Source: Sphingobacteriales bacterium (GTDB taxonomy: Bacteria > Bacteroidota > Bacteroidia > Chitinophagales > UBA2359). Taken from it: DNA of 42,057 nt. Below the pieces are notes generated by a model, which searched no databases, had not been told where the DNA came from, and was given only the letters and a program-made list of their open reading frames with translations. The stretch covers positions 1 to 42,057 of the forward strand of contig JADKCK010000042.1 in NCBI GenBank assembly GCA_016718845.1, read 5' to 3'. Position numbers and translations under genes: made by a program. Below are positions 30,801 to 39,134 of this stretch, one piece after another; position 1 is the stretch's first letter; the number at the start of each line of letters is the position of its first letter.

Positions 30801-33413
30801 TAACATGACCCCTGCCAAAGCAGGTGTATACAATGTAACCGTAACTTACAGCAATGGTTGCACAGGTGTTGCGTCAACAAACGTAGCAGTTAATCCTAAA
30901 CCAACTATTACCTCTGCAACGGCAAGTTGTGTAAATGGTAGCGGACGTATTACCGTAGTGGCAACTAATGCGGTAACTTATAGTATTCCGGGTTCAAGTA
31001 ACAGCACTGGTATCTTCAATGGTTTATCTGCTGGTGTTTATACGGTAACCGTAACAAGTGCTGCGGGTTGTACAAAACAACCACTGTAACAGTAGCTGTT
31101 TGTGGTTGTCCTACACCAGTTGCCTCAAACAATGGTCCTATTTGTGCTGGTTCGGCTTTGAGTTTAAGTGTTAATCCAAACTTACCTACGGGCGTAACGG
31201 CTACTTATGTATGGAGTGGTCCTGCTGGCTCATCAACACAGCAAAACCCAATCATACCTAACATGACCCCTGCCAAAGCAGGCGTATACAATGTAACGGT
31301 AACATATAGCAATGGTTGCACTGGTACTGCTTCAACAAATGTAGCAGTTAATCCCAAGCCAACTATTACAGCTATTACACCAAGTTGTGTAGGCGGTGCT
31401 GGTCGTATTACCGTAGTGGCAACAAATGCAGTAACTTATGGCATTCCTGGTACAACTAACAGCACTGGTATCTTCAATGGTCTATCTGCCGGAACTTATA
31501 CGGTAACGGTAACAAGTGCTGCGGGTTGTACTAAAACGGCCACTGTAACCGTAGCTGTTTGTGGTTGTCCTACACCAGTTGCCTCAAACAATGGTCCTAT
31601 TTGTGCTGGTTCGGCTTTGAGTTTAAGTGTTAATCCAAACTTACCTACGGGCGTAACGGCTACTTATGCATGGAGTGGTCCTGCTGGTTCATCAACACAG
31701 CAAAACCCAATCATACCTAACATGACCCCTGCCAAAGCAGGCGTATACAATGTAACGGTAACATATAGCAATGGTTGCACTGGTACTGCTTCAACAAATG
31801 TAGCATTATCACCCGCTCCTGTAGTAACTATCAGTGGTCCTGCATCGTTCTGTGCGGGTAGTTCGGCTACCTTAACCACAAGTGGGGGTGCTTATGCTTG
31901 GAGCAACGGTGGCAACAGTGCCTCTATCAACGTAACTACAGCAGGCACTTATACCGTAACGGTAACAAGTGCGGCGGGTTGTACTAAAACAGCTACTAAA
32001 TTGGTAACTGTAACGGCACTTCCTGCTATATCAGCTAACGTTATTTGTGGTACAAACGGTGCTACGGTAACTATTAGCGGCAGTGCAACATCGTATACCC
32101 TAAATGGTGTTACCCAAAGTAGCAACATATTTACAGGTGTAGCCAATGGTACTTATACCGTTAGTGCTACTAATGCAGCAGCTTGTGTAGGTACTACTAA
32201 CGTAACGGTTAACTGTAATACTTGTGCAGCCGAGGTTGGTGATATAACAGTTAGTTCAGTGGTATGTCCTGGTGACCCATTTGTAGTAACACCTAACTTT
32301 AACAGCCCTGCAGTTGGCTATGATAACTATGTTTTAGTGGTAAATGCAGCAGGTGTAATTGTAGAAGTTGCTCCGGCAACAAGTGGAGTAACACAAACAT
32401 TAAGCACATCAACAGCAGGTACTTACAATGTATATGCTTACAGCGTACAAGCCGGAGGAACTGTCCCAAGTGTAGGTACAAACGTATCGGCAATTAGCGG
32501 CAACTGTTTTGATTTGAGCAACCCACCAAAACAAGCAATTTTACCCGAGTCACCATTGGCGTTAGTTGGCTATCAAAACTCTGACGAAGGTAACGAAGGT
32601 GGTATTACGCCATTCCATTATAATACCGATACTGTACTGATAGTTGGTGGCTTACAACCCTATAACTTCGATTGGGAAATTATAGGTTATGTGCGTTACG
32701 ATATTACTTATACCGAAACAGGTACAGAAGTTATTATTTACTACTCGGACGATGCACAATGGAATGCCATTGTTACCGACTCGTATGGTTGTGCGAACGA
32801 TAGTTTATATTTCACTAATATGCAAGGTAGCACAGACAACACTATCCTAGATATTGATGCTTACGAAGTAACACCATCGTCTGATTATACCGCACCTGAC
32901 GGAAGTATTAACCTGACTGTTACCGGTGGAAACACAAGTTGTGGAACATATAGTTACGAATGGTCGGGTCCGGATACTTGGACACCATCGTTCCCAACAA
33001 CAGGCACTGCTCCGGCAATTGGTGGCAATCAGTATGTACTAGCAGGTTTGCCAATGGGCTGGTACTCGGTAACAGTTACCGACTGTATTGGTAATGTAAC
33101 CGAAGGTTGGTATTGGGTACCCGCAAGTGCTCGCGGACGTACAAAAGCTGTAGAAACATTGAGCGTAATGCCTAATCCGTTTGCTGATAAAGCTATTGTT
33201 GAATTTACCGTAAATGTTAGTGGCAACACTACAGTAAATGTATACAGTATTGATGGCAAGCAAGTGGCAACCCTCTACAACGCAACTACCCAAGCAGGCG
33301 AAACCTACCAAGTAACTCTGGACGGGGCTAACCTACCAAGTGGTATGTACTTTGTGAAAATGACCAACGCAAACGGCGAAACAATGCTGCAAAAAGCAAT
33401 GATTAGTCGTTAA
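16825..33413 (+). CDS. Giant T9SS-exported repeat adhesin B (~5,530 codons if repaired)
   Basis: One coding region runs from ATG 16825 to TAA 33411-33413, in several frames. I prefer 16825 to the in-frame ATG 16768 because the TTTAAAAATG context and signal peptide align with gene C. Order: signal peptide; unassigned domain; PKD-like; Big_9 repeats with a DNRLRE-like domain; DUF11; fourteen SprB repeats; five 295-residue repeats; more SprB/PKD-like domains; conserved C-terminal module; T9SS type A tail. Frame breaks lie near 21835, 22930, 23430, 25020, 25757, 25976, 26342, 26643, 27065, 27227, 28675, 28830 and 31075; each is a small indel against a sister copy or paralogue. Likely a huge surface adhesin or matrix protein. 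If the indels are real, only the first 1,684 residues are made, without the sorting tail. Confidence 0.82.
21843..25060 (+). CDS. Gene B segment: SprB-repeat array (readable in three frames)
   Basis: Coding resumes at DYSITVTDNLGCIGTT and continues through fourteen SprB repeats. Three slips break it: an extra G at about 22930 (TTGTGGGAGC against TTGTGGAGC), a missing base at about 23430 (TCAACGGTAC), and an extra A at about 25023 (TGTACAAACG). Each can be corrected from neighbouring units. The start-like ATGs at 22957 and 23505 lie inside repeat units and are not initiation sites. The protein stretch is rich in Thr, Ser, Gly and Asp. Every unit keeps two cysteines (CFGG and NNC), which could form a disulphide once exported. 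Confidence 0.8.
21913..25060 (+). repeat. Fourteen 228-bp (76-aa) SprB repeats in gene B
   Basis: The unit begins SSSTTAVKCFGGSDGGVDL, continues SPTGGTPGYTYLW and ends TITDANNCQTTVSATVSQP. Its CFGG core recurs every 228 bases from about 21945. Identity between units is very high, with changes confined to a few spots. These are K or S before CFGG, SNNA/SNGI/DNGI/GNGI/GNDI after LW, VSSD or VATG before TYS, and PTTALGA, PASALGA, PASALDA or PALALDA in the linker. Units 1-7 alternate K and S; units 11-14 are all K. Unit 10 is damaged. The pattern fits known SprB repeats (PF13573). Confidence 0.92.
23880..23960 (+). other. Scrambled, shortened unit 10 of the SprB array
   Basis: Between VSS(E) and the next FGGSDGG, sequence that should be about 137 bases is reduced to roughly 85 and partly scrambled (GAAACGGTCCTGCATTGC, then GTTAGCCAACACGGCAGAGC). 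The frame stays open by chance. The next unit also lacks one ACT codon (NNATQDL instead of NNATTQDL). Parts match the normal unit and parts do not. This is probably a mis-resolved repeat, not a designed variant. Confidence 0.6.
25254..29667 (+). repeat. Five nearly identical 885-bp (295-aa) tandem repeats in gene B
   Basis: Copies start at about 25254, 26139, 27025, 27908 and 28792; lengths vary by one or two bases through small indels. Each encodes FNPDFGATQVNVPLTGDVST, then GYxxPVNPSNPSGCAP-like text, a TVIDPTIV linker, a Big_9-type domain (PNPDGTITYNPAPGFVGVDS) and a second Big_9 domain (MDDYAQTPFNTAVSGNVSTN ... TPVNGFSGPVDFPYTTC). Outside the indels, the copies differ at very few positions. 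The last copy lacks the final linker and passes into a CTLAASATV repeat. The motif SVLYSICDNQAPPKCDEEW is intact in copies 3-5 and damaged in 1 and 2. Confidence 0.93.
27280..31089 (+). CDS. Gene B segment: late 885-bp repeats, SprB-like and PKD-like domains
   Basis: Open stretches run from about 27230 to 28685 and from about 28840 to 31089. They are separated by two one-base losses (T at about 28675, A at about 28830) that neighbouring copies correct. From 29668 the repeats give way to a single unit resembling gene A's 66-residue repeat (NNATCNGGNGSVTISATG, then ETAGTYTYTVTDAKGCSATA). Next are unique β-rich domains (30080-30640) and an Ig-like/PKD module from 30640 (NNGPICEDSPITLTATLP ... 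NMTPAKAGVYNV). It ends at a stop created by a slip near 31075, where TGTACAAAACAACC stands for TGTACTAAAACGGCC. ATG 28990 is not a true start. Confidence 0.75.
31068..33413 (+). CDS. Gene B C-terminal segment: PKD-like repeats, conserved module, T9SS tail
   Basis: 31100-31558 and 31559 onward are copies of a 459-bp module pair (CPTPVASNNGPICAGSALSL, then NMTPAKAGVYNVTVTYSNGC, then TNAVTYGIPGTTNSTGIF), nearly identical in DNA where they overlap. A divergent Ig-like domain follows (ISGPASFCAGSSATLTTSGG). From 32222 comes the conserved C-terminal module (DITVSSVVCPGDPFVV; NFDWEIIGYVRYDITYTETG; IIYYSDDAQWNAIV; EWSGPDTW; LPMGWYSVTVTDC; GWYWVPASARGRTK). The sorting domain runs from about 33150 (LSVMPNPFADKAIVEF) to KAMISR at the stop. 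This copy of the tail is intact and was used to identify the lost base in gene A. Confidence 0.88.
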   Translation: MYKTTTVTVAVCGCPTPVASNNGPICAGSALSLSVNPNLPTGVTATYVWSGPAGSSTQQNPIIPNMTPAKAGVYNVTVTYSNGCTGTASTNVAVNPKPTITAITPSCVGGAGRITVVATNAVTYGIPGTTNSTGIFNGLSAGTYTVTVTSAAGCTKTATVTVAVCGCPTPVASNNGPICAGSALSLSVNPNLPTGVTATYAWSGPAGSSTQQNPIIPNMTPAKAGVYNVTVTYSNGCTGTASTNVALSPAPVVTISGPASFCAGSSATLTTSGGAYAWSNGGNSASINVTTAGTYTVTVTSAAGCTKTATKLVTVTALPAISANVICGTNGATVTISGSATSYTLNGVTQSSNIFTGVANGTYTVSATNAAACVGTTNVTVNCNTCAAEVGDITVSSVVCPGDPFVVTPNFNSPAVGYDNYVLVVNAAGVIVEVAPATSGVTQTLSTSTAGTYNVYAYSVQAGGTVPSVGTNVSAISGNCFDLSNPPKQAILPESPLALVGYQNSDEGNEGGITPFHYNTDTVLIVGGLQPYNFDWEIIGYVRYDITYTETGTEVIIYYSDDAQWNAIVTDSYGCANDSLYFTNMQGSTDNTILDIDAYEVTPSSDYTAPDGSINLTVTGGNTSCGTYSYEWSGPDTWTPSFPTTGTAPAIGGNQYVLAGLPMGWYSVTVTDCIGNVTEGWYWVPASARGRTKAVETLSVMPNPFADKAIVEFTVNVSGNTTVNVYSIDGKQVATLYNATTQAGETYQVTLDGANLPSGMYFVKMTNANGETMLQKAMISR

Positions 33414-33435
33414 TCGAATAGTTTGTTAAGTAAGT

Positions 33436-33475
33436 AAAAGGCGGTGGCACTCGAAAGGGTGCTGCCGTTTTTTTT
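33436..33475 (+). terminator. Rho-independent terminator of gene B
   Basis: The stem is 33436-33452 with 33457-33473, around GAAA, followed by a T8 run. Compared with the gene A terminator, the core reads GGCGGTGGCACTC against GGGTGCTGCC, so several pairs are G·T wobbles. It begins 22 bases after the stop. Confidence 0.92.
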
Positions 33476-33506
33476 GGGTATTTACCAACAAAATTTGAAC
33501 TAAAAT

Positions 33507-33549
33507 AAAACCATCTACAACTAATATTTTGTAAGTTGCAGATGGTTTT
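33507..33549. other. Second hairpin downstream of gene B
   Basis: This is a copy of the 15998-16040 hairpin: 33507-33522 pairs with 33534-33549, with one A·C mismatch where gene A has a pair. The loop is the same. Sequence on both sides also matches the gene A downstream region, so the block was duplicated with the gene. Confidence 0.7.
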
Positions 33550-33620
33550 TAGTATAATGTATTGTATTTGAAATATTTTCTGCCAAAAAACTGTCACAAA
33601 ACGCATTTTTTGTCACTTAG

Positions 33621-33839
33621 TAGTCTATCCATTTAATACTGTCGGATAAAGTCGGCACTTTTAGCCCCGTTAGGGGCGTGATATGGGTAGCAAAGAGGTA
33701 GATAAACGTATTTTCAGCCCCGTTAGGGGTGTAATATAGTTATTTATCCATAAAAAACAGACAAACAGATGTTGCTAATTTACCGATTATAATGGGTTTG
33801 CCGAACCATAATATCCGACAGTATTAACTTGAAACACTA
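33621..33839. mobile_element. ~219-bp MITE-like element with terminal inverted repeats
   Basis: The ends are TAGT...ACTA. The terminal inverted repeats are 28 bases with 24 matches, including a perfect 16-base core TTAATACTGTCGGATA at 33632-33647 against its complement at 33812-33827. CTTAG flanks both sides (33616-33620 and 33840-33844), and the direct match can be stretched to ACTTAGTA, so the exact edges are uncertain by a few bases. Removing 224 bases restores the 100-bp repeat period exactly. No transposase is encoded, so it would need one in trans. Two internal AGCCCCGTTAGGGG palindromes lie 53 bases apart (33663 and 33716). I cannot assign an IS family. Confidence 0.9.
33663..33729. 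repeat. Two REP-like palindromes within the MITE
   Basis: AGCCCCGTTAGGGG occurs at 33663-33676 and 33716-33729; CCCC and GGGG pair around GTTA. Each is followed by a similar tail (CGTGATATGG and TGTAATATAG) and preceded by TTTT, so the pair is a direct repeat of a small hairpin. I recall similar motifs as common dispersed repeats in Bacteroidota, but cannot verify that here. Confidence 0.7.
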
Positions 33840-34140
33840 CTTAGTATAAATACAGATTATTGTCACCTTACTAAGGTTTATGAATAAAAAAATGTATAAT
33901 TTTCTGCCAAAAAACTGTCACAAAACGCATTTTTTGTCACTTAGTATAAATACAGATTATTGTCACCTTACTAAGGTTTATGAATAAAAAAATGTATAAT
34001 TTTCTGCCAAAAAACTGTCACAAAACGCATTTTTTGTCACTTAGTATAAATACAGGTTATTGTCACCTTACTAAGGTTTATGAATAAAAAAATGTATAAT
34101 TTTCTGCCAAAAAATTGTCACAAAACGCATTTTTTGTCAC

Positions 34141-34258
34141 TATAGTAAGTTTTGCAAGTCATTTTTTTTTTGAACAAACCATCAAAAGTGAAAATATAAT
34201 AATTTATTTAAATAATTAATAAGACACTCTATCTACATACATTTTAAATACTTTAAAA
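34141..34258 (+). promoter_or_regulatory. AT-rich leader of gene C with a T10 tract
   Basis: The region between the last GTCAC box and ATG 34259 has no Shine-Dalgarno sequence. It contains a run of ten T at about 34162-34171, 87 bases before the start codon, and ends TACTTTAAAAATG like gene B. No confident promoter consensus can be placed. Confidence 0.35.
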
Positions 34259-37200
34259 ATGGTTAATTTACTACAATCTTTTGTTTGCTTATGTTCCTAT
34301 ATTAGGATGTTAGTTATCTTATTTTTGTGTATGGGTGTGTTGTATACTCAACATGCAGTGGCAGCCACAGAAACTGTTCCTATTGGTTCTTTCATAGTTG
34401 ATATGGGCGTTGTGCCACAAACCATTGACAATGGTTTAAAACCCTATGGTATGCTTCACCAACTTTTGCGTGAACAAAGTGTGCCTATCAAATGGGTTAT
34501 TAACCCTAGCAAAAATAAAGACGGTGCCGATTTTGTTTATAATGGTACCGAATTTAAAGGCGGGCCCTTCATTATTTATGCCAATTTCCGCACCCCAGCC
34601 GTAAATGCAATTATTACATCGTGGCAAGCCCAAGGTGTAGTTGGCGTAACAACTACCAGCCTTGTTGATGTTCCAGTGTATAATACGATCAACTATTATA
34701 TGAACTGGACGCTAGACCAAGACAATGGACAGATTGCCGAAGATTTTCTGCAAAATGCAGGCATACCTTCGAGCAATTGGAACTTTATAGACCCTAGTGA
34801 CCTTAATTGCTGCAACGATGTTTTTGTAATGCCCCATGCCGACCCTACTTGGGCAGTCCACCAACGTTTGTTGTCTTGGAACGATGAATGCGACGGAGCT
34901 ATTTGGGCAGGGTGCCACGCTGTAAGTGTGTTAGAAAATATCATCAACCCGGGTAATTCAGCAGAAGGAATGAACTTTCTGATGTCTAACGGAGTAACTC
35001 CTGGACAAGTAGCCGTACCTTTTAATGGGGCTAATAGCCATGGCGACGGTTCTCCTCCATACCAATATGCGTATCCTGCCGAACCCGTTATGCAGTTTAT
35101 GGGTACTATTGATGCCGCTACCCAAAATGGTTCAGAACAAATATATTTGCCAAAAGTATCTTGGCGACCAACTACCATGATTGGTGCTTGGGATGACAGC
35201 CAGGCTGATGTACCCACTCTATCTCCCGGCCCCGCTGCCGCACTTGTTTTTGGGCAAGGTTTAGGCGATAACAATCGCGGGCGTCTTATGTATGAGGCAG
35301 GACACGACATTAATAAAAACAGTAATCCTGATAACGTAGCTGCTCAACGAGCTTTTTTTAATTTCAGCTTTTGGGCATCGCAAAGCAAAGCTATATATGT
35401 AACTATTAACATACCTAGCGGCATGAATGTAAATACTGCCTATACAGTATCTGCTAATGCTACAGGTGGTGCAGGTGCTCCGTATACCTACGAATGGACC
35501 AGCTCTTGTGGCGGTACCTTTGCTAATGCCGCTGCTGCTACAACTACATTTACCCCTAACGCATATAGCACCAATTGTATAATTTCGTGTAAAGTGCGCG
35601 ATATTTGCGGTTCTCGTGTAGGTTTTGCTTCGCAATCTGTAGCTGTTGTTCAACCGCCAGTAGCTAACGACGATAGCGGCACGGTTATCCAATGCCAACA
35701 AGGAGGTAGTGTTATTATTGATATTATTAACAACGACTCAGACCCCGATACGCCAATAAGCGACTTAACTGTTTCGTTATTGAGTAATGGTACAAATGGT
35801 ACATTTGCGCTTAATCCTAATGGTACAGTAACCTACACCACTACTAGCAATTTGGCAGGCACCGACCAAGCACAATACCAAATTTGCGACCCTACAGGGC
35901 TTTGTGATGCCGCTTTTATTAACGTTACATTGCAACAAACAGTATTTAACACATCTACGGTTGTAAGCAATGCAGATTGTGCTCAAAACAACGGATCTAT
36001 TGATTTAAGTGTGTCGGGTGCCGCGCCACCATACAATTATGCTTGGAGCAACGGAAGCAATACCCAAGACCCCAATGGCTTGTCGGCGGGTACCTATACG
36101 GTTACTATCACTGATTTAAATGGATGTAGTACTACCACATCTGCCAGTATATCCGCAGCATCGTTACCAAGTGTTAGTACGGCAATTGCAAGTTGTTCGG
36201 CGGGTACTGCTAGTATTACGGTAACTGCTTCGGGTACAGGTTTAACGTACAGTATTGGTGGTGCTTCGCAAAATAGCAATGTTTTTAATAATGTAGCCAA
36301 TGGTAACTATACTGTAGTGGTAACTAATGCATCGGGTTGTACGGCTAGCAAAAGCGTAACTGTAAATTGTCCGCCTTGTTCAATACCCGTAGCAACAAAC
36401 AATGGTCCTGTATGTGTAGGTGCTATCATTAATTTAAATGTTAATCCCAACTTGGCAGCAGGTGTAACAGCAACTTACGCATGGAACGGGCCTGGTGGAG
36501 CATCTACCCAACAAAATCCAAATTTAGGTGCAGCCACAGCAGCTAAAGCGGGTGTATACACTGTAACCGTAACGTATAGCGATGGTTGTGTAGTTACAGC
36601 AACTACTATAGTAGTGGTTAATGCCTTGCCCAATGCCGCTGTTGCCGCTAACGGACCTTTAACTTTTTGTGCAGGCGGCTCGGTGACACTAACCGCAAGT
36701 GGTGGAAACACTTATGCTTGGAGCAACGGAACCACAATAGCGGCTACCAATATTAGTACTTCGGGTACTTATACGGTAACGGTAACAAATGCAGCAGGCT
36801 GTACGGCTACAACAACACGCACTGTGGTGGTTAATGCCTTGCCCAATGCCGCTGTTGCCGCTAACGGACCTTTAACTTTTTGTGCAGGCGGCTCGGTGAC
36901 ACTAACCGCAAGTGGTGGAAACACTTATGCTTGGAGCAACGGAACCACAATAGCGGCTACCAATATTAGTACTTCGGGTACTTATACGGTAACGGTAACA
37001 AATGCAGCAGGCTGTACGGCTACAACAACACGCACTGTGGTGGTTAATGCCTTGCCCAATGCCGCTGTTGCCGCTAACGGACCTTTAACTTTTGTGCAGG
37101 CGGCTCGGTGACACTAACCGCAAGTGGTGGAAATACTTATGCTTGGAGCAACGGAACCACAATAGCGGCTACCAATATTAGTACTTCGGTACTTATACGG

Positions 37201-38648
37201 TAACGGTAACAAATGCAGCAGGCTGTACGGCTACAACAACACGCACTGTGGTGGTTAATGCCTTGCCTAATGTTAATACCAATGTTAGTTGTGGTAACGC
37301 TAGTGCAACAATTACAGTTAATACTACGGGCAATGGTCCATTCCAGTACAGCATTGGTGGTGCATCCCAAAGTAATAATGTATTTAACAATATAGCTAAT
37401 GGCACTTATGTGGTTACAACAACAAATACCAATGGTTGTTCTCAAACAGCATCGGTAGTGGTTAATTGTATTTATTGTACAGCGGCAGCGGGTACGGTAA
37501 GCGCCACAATATCTTGCCAAGGCGGGACAATTGTGGCAACAGCATCGGGTTATAATACCAGTGTCGGATATGCTTTCTATTACTTATTGGTAGATTCAAA
37601 TGGCAATCTTGTGGCTGCTAATACAACAGGCATCTTTGCTACTACCGCACTTCCGGCAGGCACAAATTATACGGTGTATGGCTATAGCGTAAAAACTTCG
37701 GCACCAATAGGCGGTCCTAATCCACCAGCAGTGGGTACTAATGTAAATAGTATCACGGGTGCTTGTTTTGCCTTGTCAGATGGAAGTGCTATTACTACGT
37801 ATGCCAATCCTAACGAACTACTTATTGTGTTAGCGGGTAATACCGACGAAGGCGGTATATCGGGTGTAGCACCATTTACCTACAATACCACTATCCTCGA
37901 AATTGAAGGCGGGATACTTCCATACGATTTTGATTGGTATACAGATGGTTATGTGCGTTATGATATAATATATACTGAAACTGGTGCAAACGTAACAGTA
38001 TATTACAGCGATGATGCAAGTTGGTCAGTAACAGCATCTGACAGTAATGCTTGTGGTACTGACCAAGTAACTTATAGTAATATAGTAGACTCAACTAATA
38101 CCTTATTAGATATTGATAGTTATACGGTAATACCAACTAATGTGGGTAGCGATGGTTCAATAAACTTGAATGTGAGTGGTGGCGACTTCTCGTGTGGCAC
38201 TTACCTATACGAATGGAGCGGACCAGACACTTGGCCACGTGTTTATAGTACAACTGGCACAGATACCTACACACTAAACAATTTACCAAGTGGTTGGTAC
38301 TCGGTAACAATTACCGACTGTGCGGGCAACACCACCGAGGGTTGGTACTGGGTGCCTGCAAGTATTCGCGGACGCACAAAAAATATAGAAATATTGAACG
38401 TAATGCCTAATCCGTTTGCAGATAAAGCTATTGTTGAATTTAGCGCAAATGTTAGTGGTAACACTACAGTAAATTTATATAATATTGATGGCAAACAGTT
38501 AGCTACGCTCTACAACGCAACTACCCAAGCAGGCGAAACCTACCAAGTAATTTTGGACAGAGCTAACTTACCAAACGGGATGTATTTTGTAGAGATGACC
38601 AATGCTAATGGTAAGAAAATGCTGCAAAAAGCAATGATTAATCGTTAA
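34259..38648 (+). CDS. T9SS-exported repeat protein C, short paralogue of B (~1,463 aa if repaired)
   Basis: Starts at ATG 34259 and ends at TAA 38646-38648. A T missing near 37093 and a G missing near 37187 break it; restoring both gives a multiple of three. Residues 1-35/36 are a signal peptide (MLVILFLCMGVLYTQHAVA). Residues 37-380 are the domain shared with gene B, including MPHADPTW, WAGCHAVSVLENI (Cys219) and MYEAGH (His349). It continues with a PKD-like domain, one Big_9 domain (ANDDSGTV... NNDSDPDTPISDL), an SprB repeat (NCAQNNGSIDLSV-like, AYAWSNGSNTQD), PKD-like modules, three 71-residue Ig repeats, the conserved C-terminal module and the T9SS type A tail (NVMPNPFADKAIVEFSANVS ... 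KAMINR). It lacks B's DNRLRE, DUF11 and long arrays, so it is close to the minimal family member. Confidence 0.88.
36623..37259 (+). repeat. Three 213-bp (71-aa) Ig-like repeats in gene C
   Basis: Units start at 36623, 36836 and 37049, each ALPNAAVAANGPLTFCAGGS followed by VTLTASGGNTYAWSNGTTIA and a TNAAGCTATTTRT end. Copies 1 and 2 are almost identical in DNA. Copy 3 is 211 bases because it lacks one T in a T5 run (about 37093) and one G in GGG (about 37187). Both frame breaks of gene C therefore fall in one repeat copy. Confidence 0.9.
37190..38648 (+). CDS. Gene C C-terminal segment: conserved module and T9SS tail
   Basis: This is the frame after the second slip. It reads from the end of the third Ig repeat through a GNASATITVNTTGNGPFQYS module. 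The conserved C-terminal module follows from about 37470 (TISCQGGTIVATASGYNT; FYYLLVDSNGNLV; VYGYSVKTSAPIGGPNPP; DFDWYTDGYVRYDIIYTETG; VYYSDDASWSV). It is closer to gene A than to gene B over this stretch (FYYLLVD, GGPNPPAVGTN, TLLDIDSY and VIPTN are shared with A, not all with B). The sorting tail follows from about 38395. ATG 37248 is internal to the last repeat and not a start. Confidence 0.85.
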
Positions 38649-38670
38649 TCGAATAGTTTGTTAAGTAAGT

Positions 38671-38711
38671 AAAAGGCGGTGGCACTCGAAAGGGTGCTGC
38701 CGTTTTTTTTT
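38671..38711 (+). terminator. Rho-independent terminator of gene C
   Basis: The stem 38671-38687 pairs with 38692-38707 around GAAA and is followed by a T9 run (38703-38711). The sequence from the stop codon through the stem is identical to that after gene B. The second hairpin found after A and B is missing here. Confidence 0.92.
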
Positions 38712-38756
38712 GCCCAATACAAACCAAACTGAGATGCCACAAAGTATTTTTTAGAT

Positions 38757-39070
38757 ATTATTTTAAAAAAATTTGTAATTATTTACCCAAAATCTGTCAC
38801 AAAAACACTTTTAAGTCACTATAGTACATAACAAATAACTTGCCTAACAAATTGTGCAAACAAAACAAATAAATGGCAAGTTTTAAAACAAAACCACCCA
38901 TAAATAGCAGTTTTGCGTATCATTTTTGCTAAATTTAAATATGATTTAAAAAAATTTACAATTATTTACCAAAATCTGTCACAAAAACACTTTTGTGTCA
39001 CTATAGTACATAACAAAGACCTTACCTACAAATTGTGCAAACAAAACAAATAAATGGCAAGTTTTTAACA
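38757..39070 (+). repeat. Two diverged upstream-repeat copies between genes C and D
   Basis: Copies of about 130 bases begin near 38757 and 38940, a period of 183. They share TTTACC, AAAATCTGTCACAAAAACAC, a second GTCAC (19 or 20 bases on), TATAGTACATAACAAA, CAAATTGTGCAAACAAAACA and AATAAATGGCAAGTTTT. The TGTCAC...GTCAC pair and the ACTTGCCTAA..ATTGTGC block link them to the arrays before genes B and C and to the gene B leader. The 50 bases between copies are AT-rich and unremarkable. Confidence 0.85.
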
Positions 39071-39134
39071 AACTCTTAACGCAAAAAAAAATCAAAAAAA
39101 ATATTTCCAGTTTTACTTATTTAAAGGATTAAAA

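Larger units (their letters stand above)
33581..34140 (+). repeat. Four-copy 100-bp tandem repeat upstream of gene C, split by a MITE
   Basis: TGTCAC anchors start at 33592, 33916, 34016 and 34116. The last three are exactly 100 bases apart. The first gap is 324, that is, one 100-base unit plus 224 inserted bases. Units match the gene B array (TGTCAC, AACGCA, GTCAC, TTAGTATAAATAC) but read TCACCTTACTAAGGTTTATG where the other array has TTAC..TACTAAAAATTA. The last copy passes into the gene C leader. Confidence 0.95.

Noticed and set aside
33621..33839. Small RNA or riboswitch upstream of gene C
   Set aside because: The paired ends, flanking direct repeat and exact restoration of the 100-bp period on removal fit a transposed element; no known riboswitch pattern is visible.
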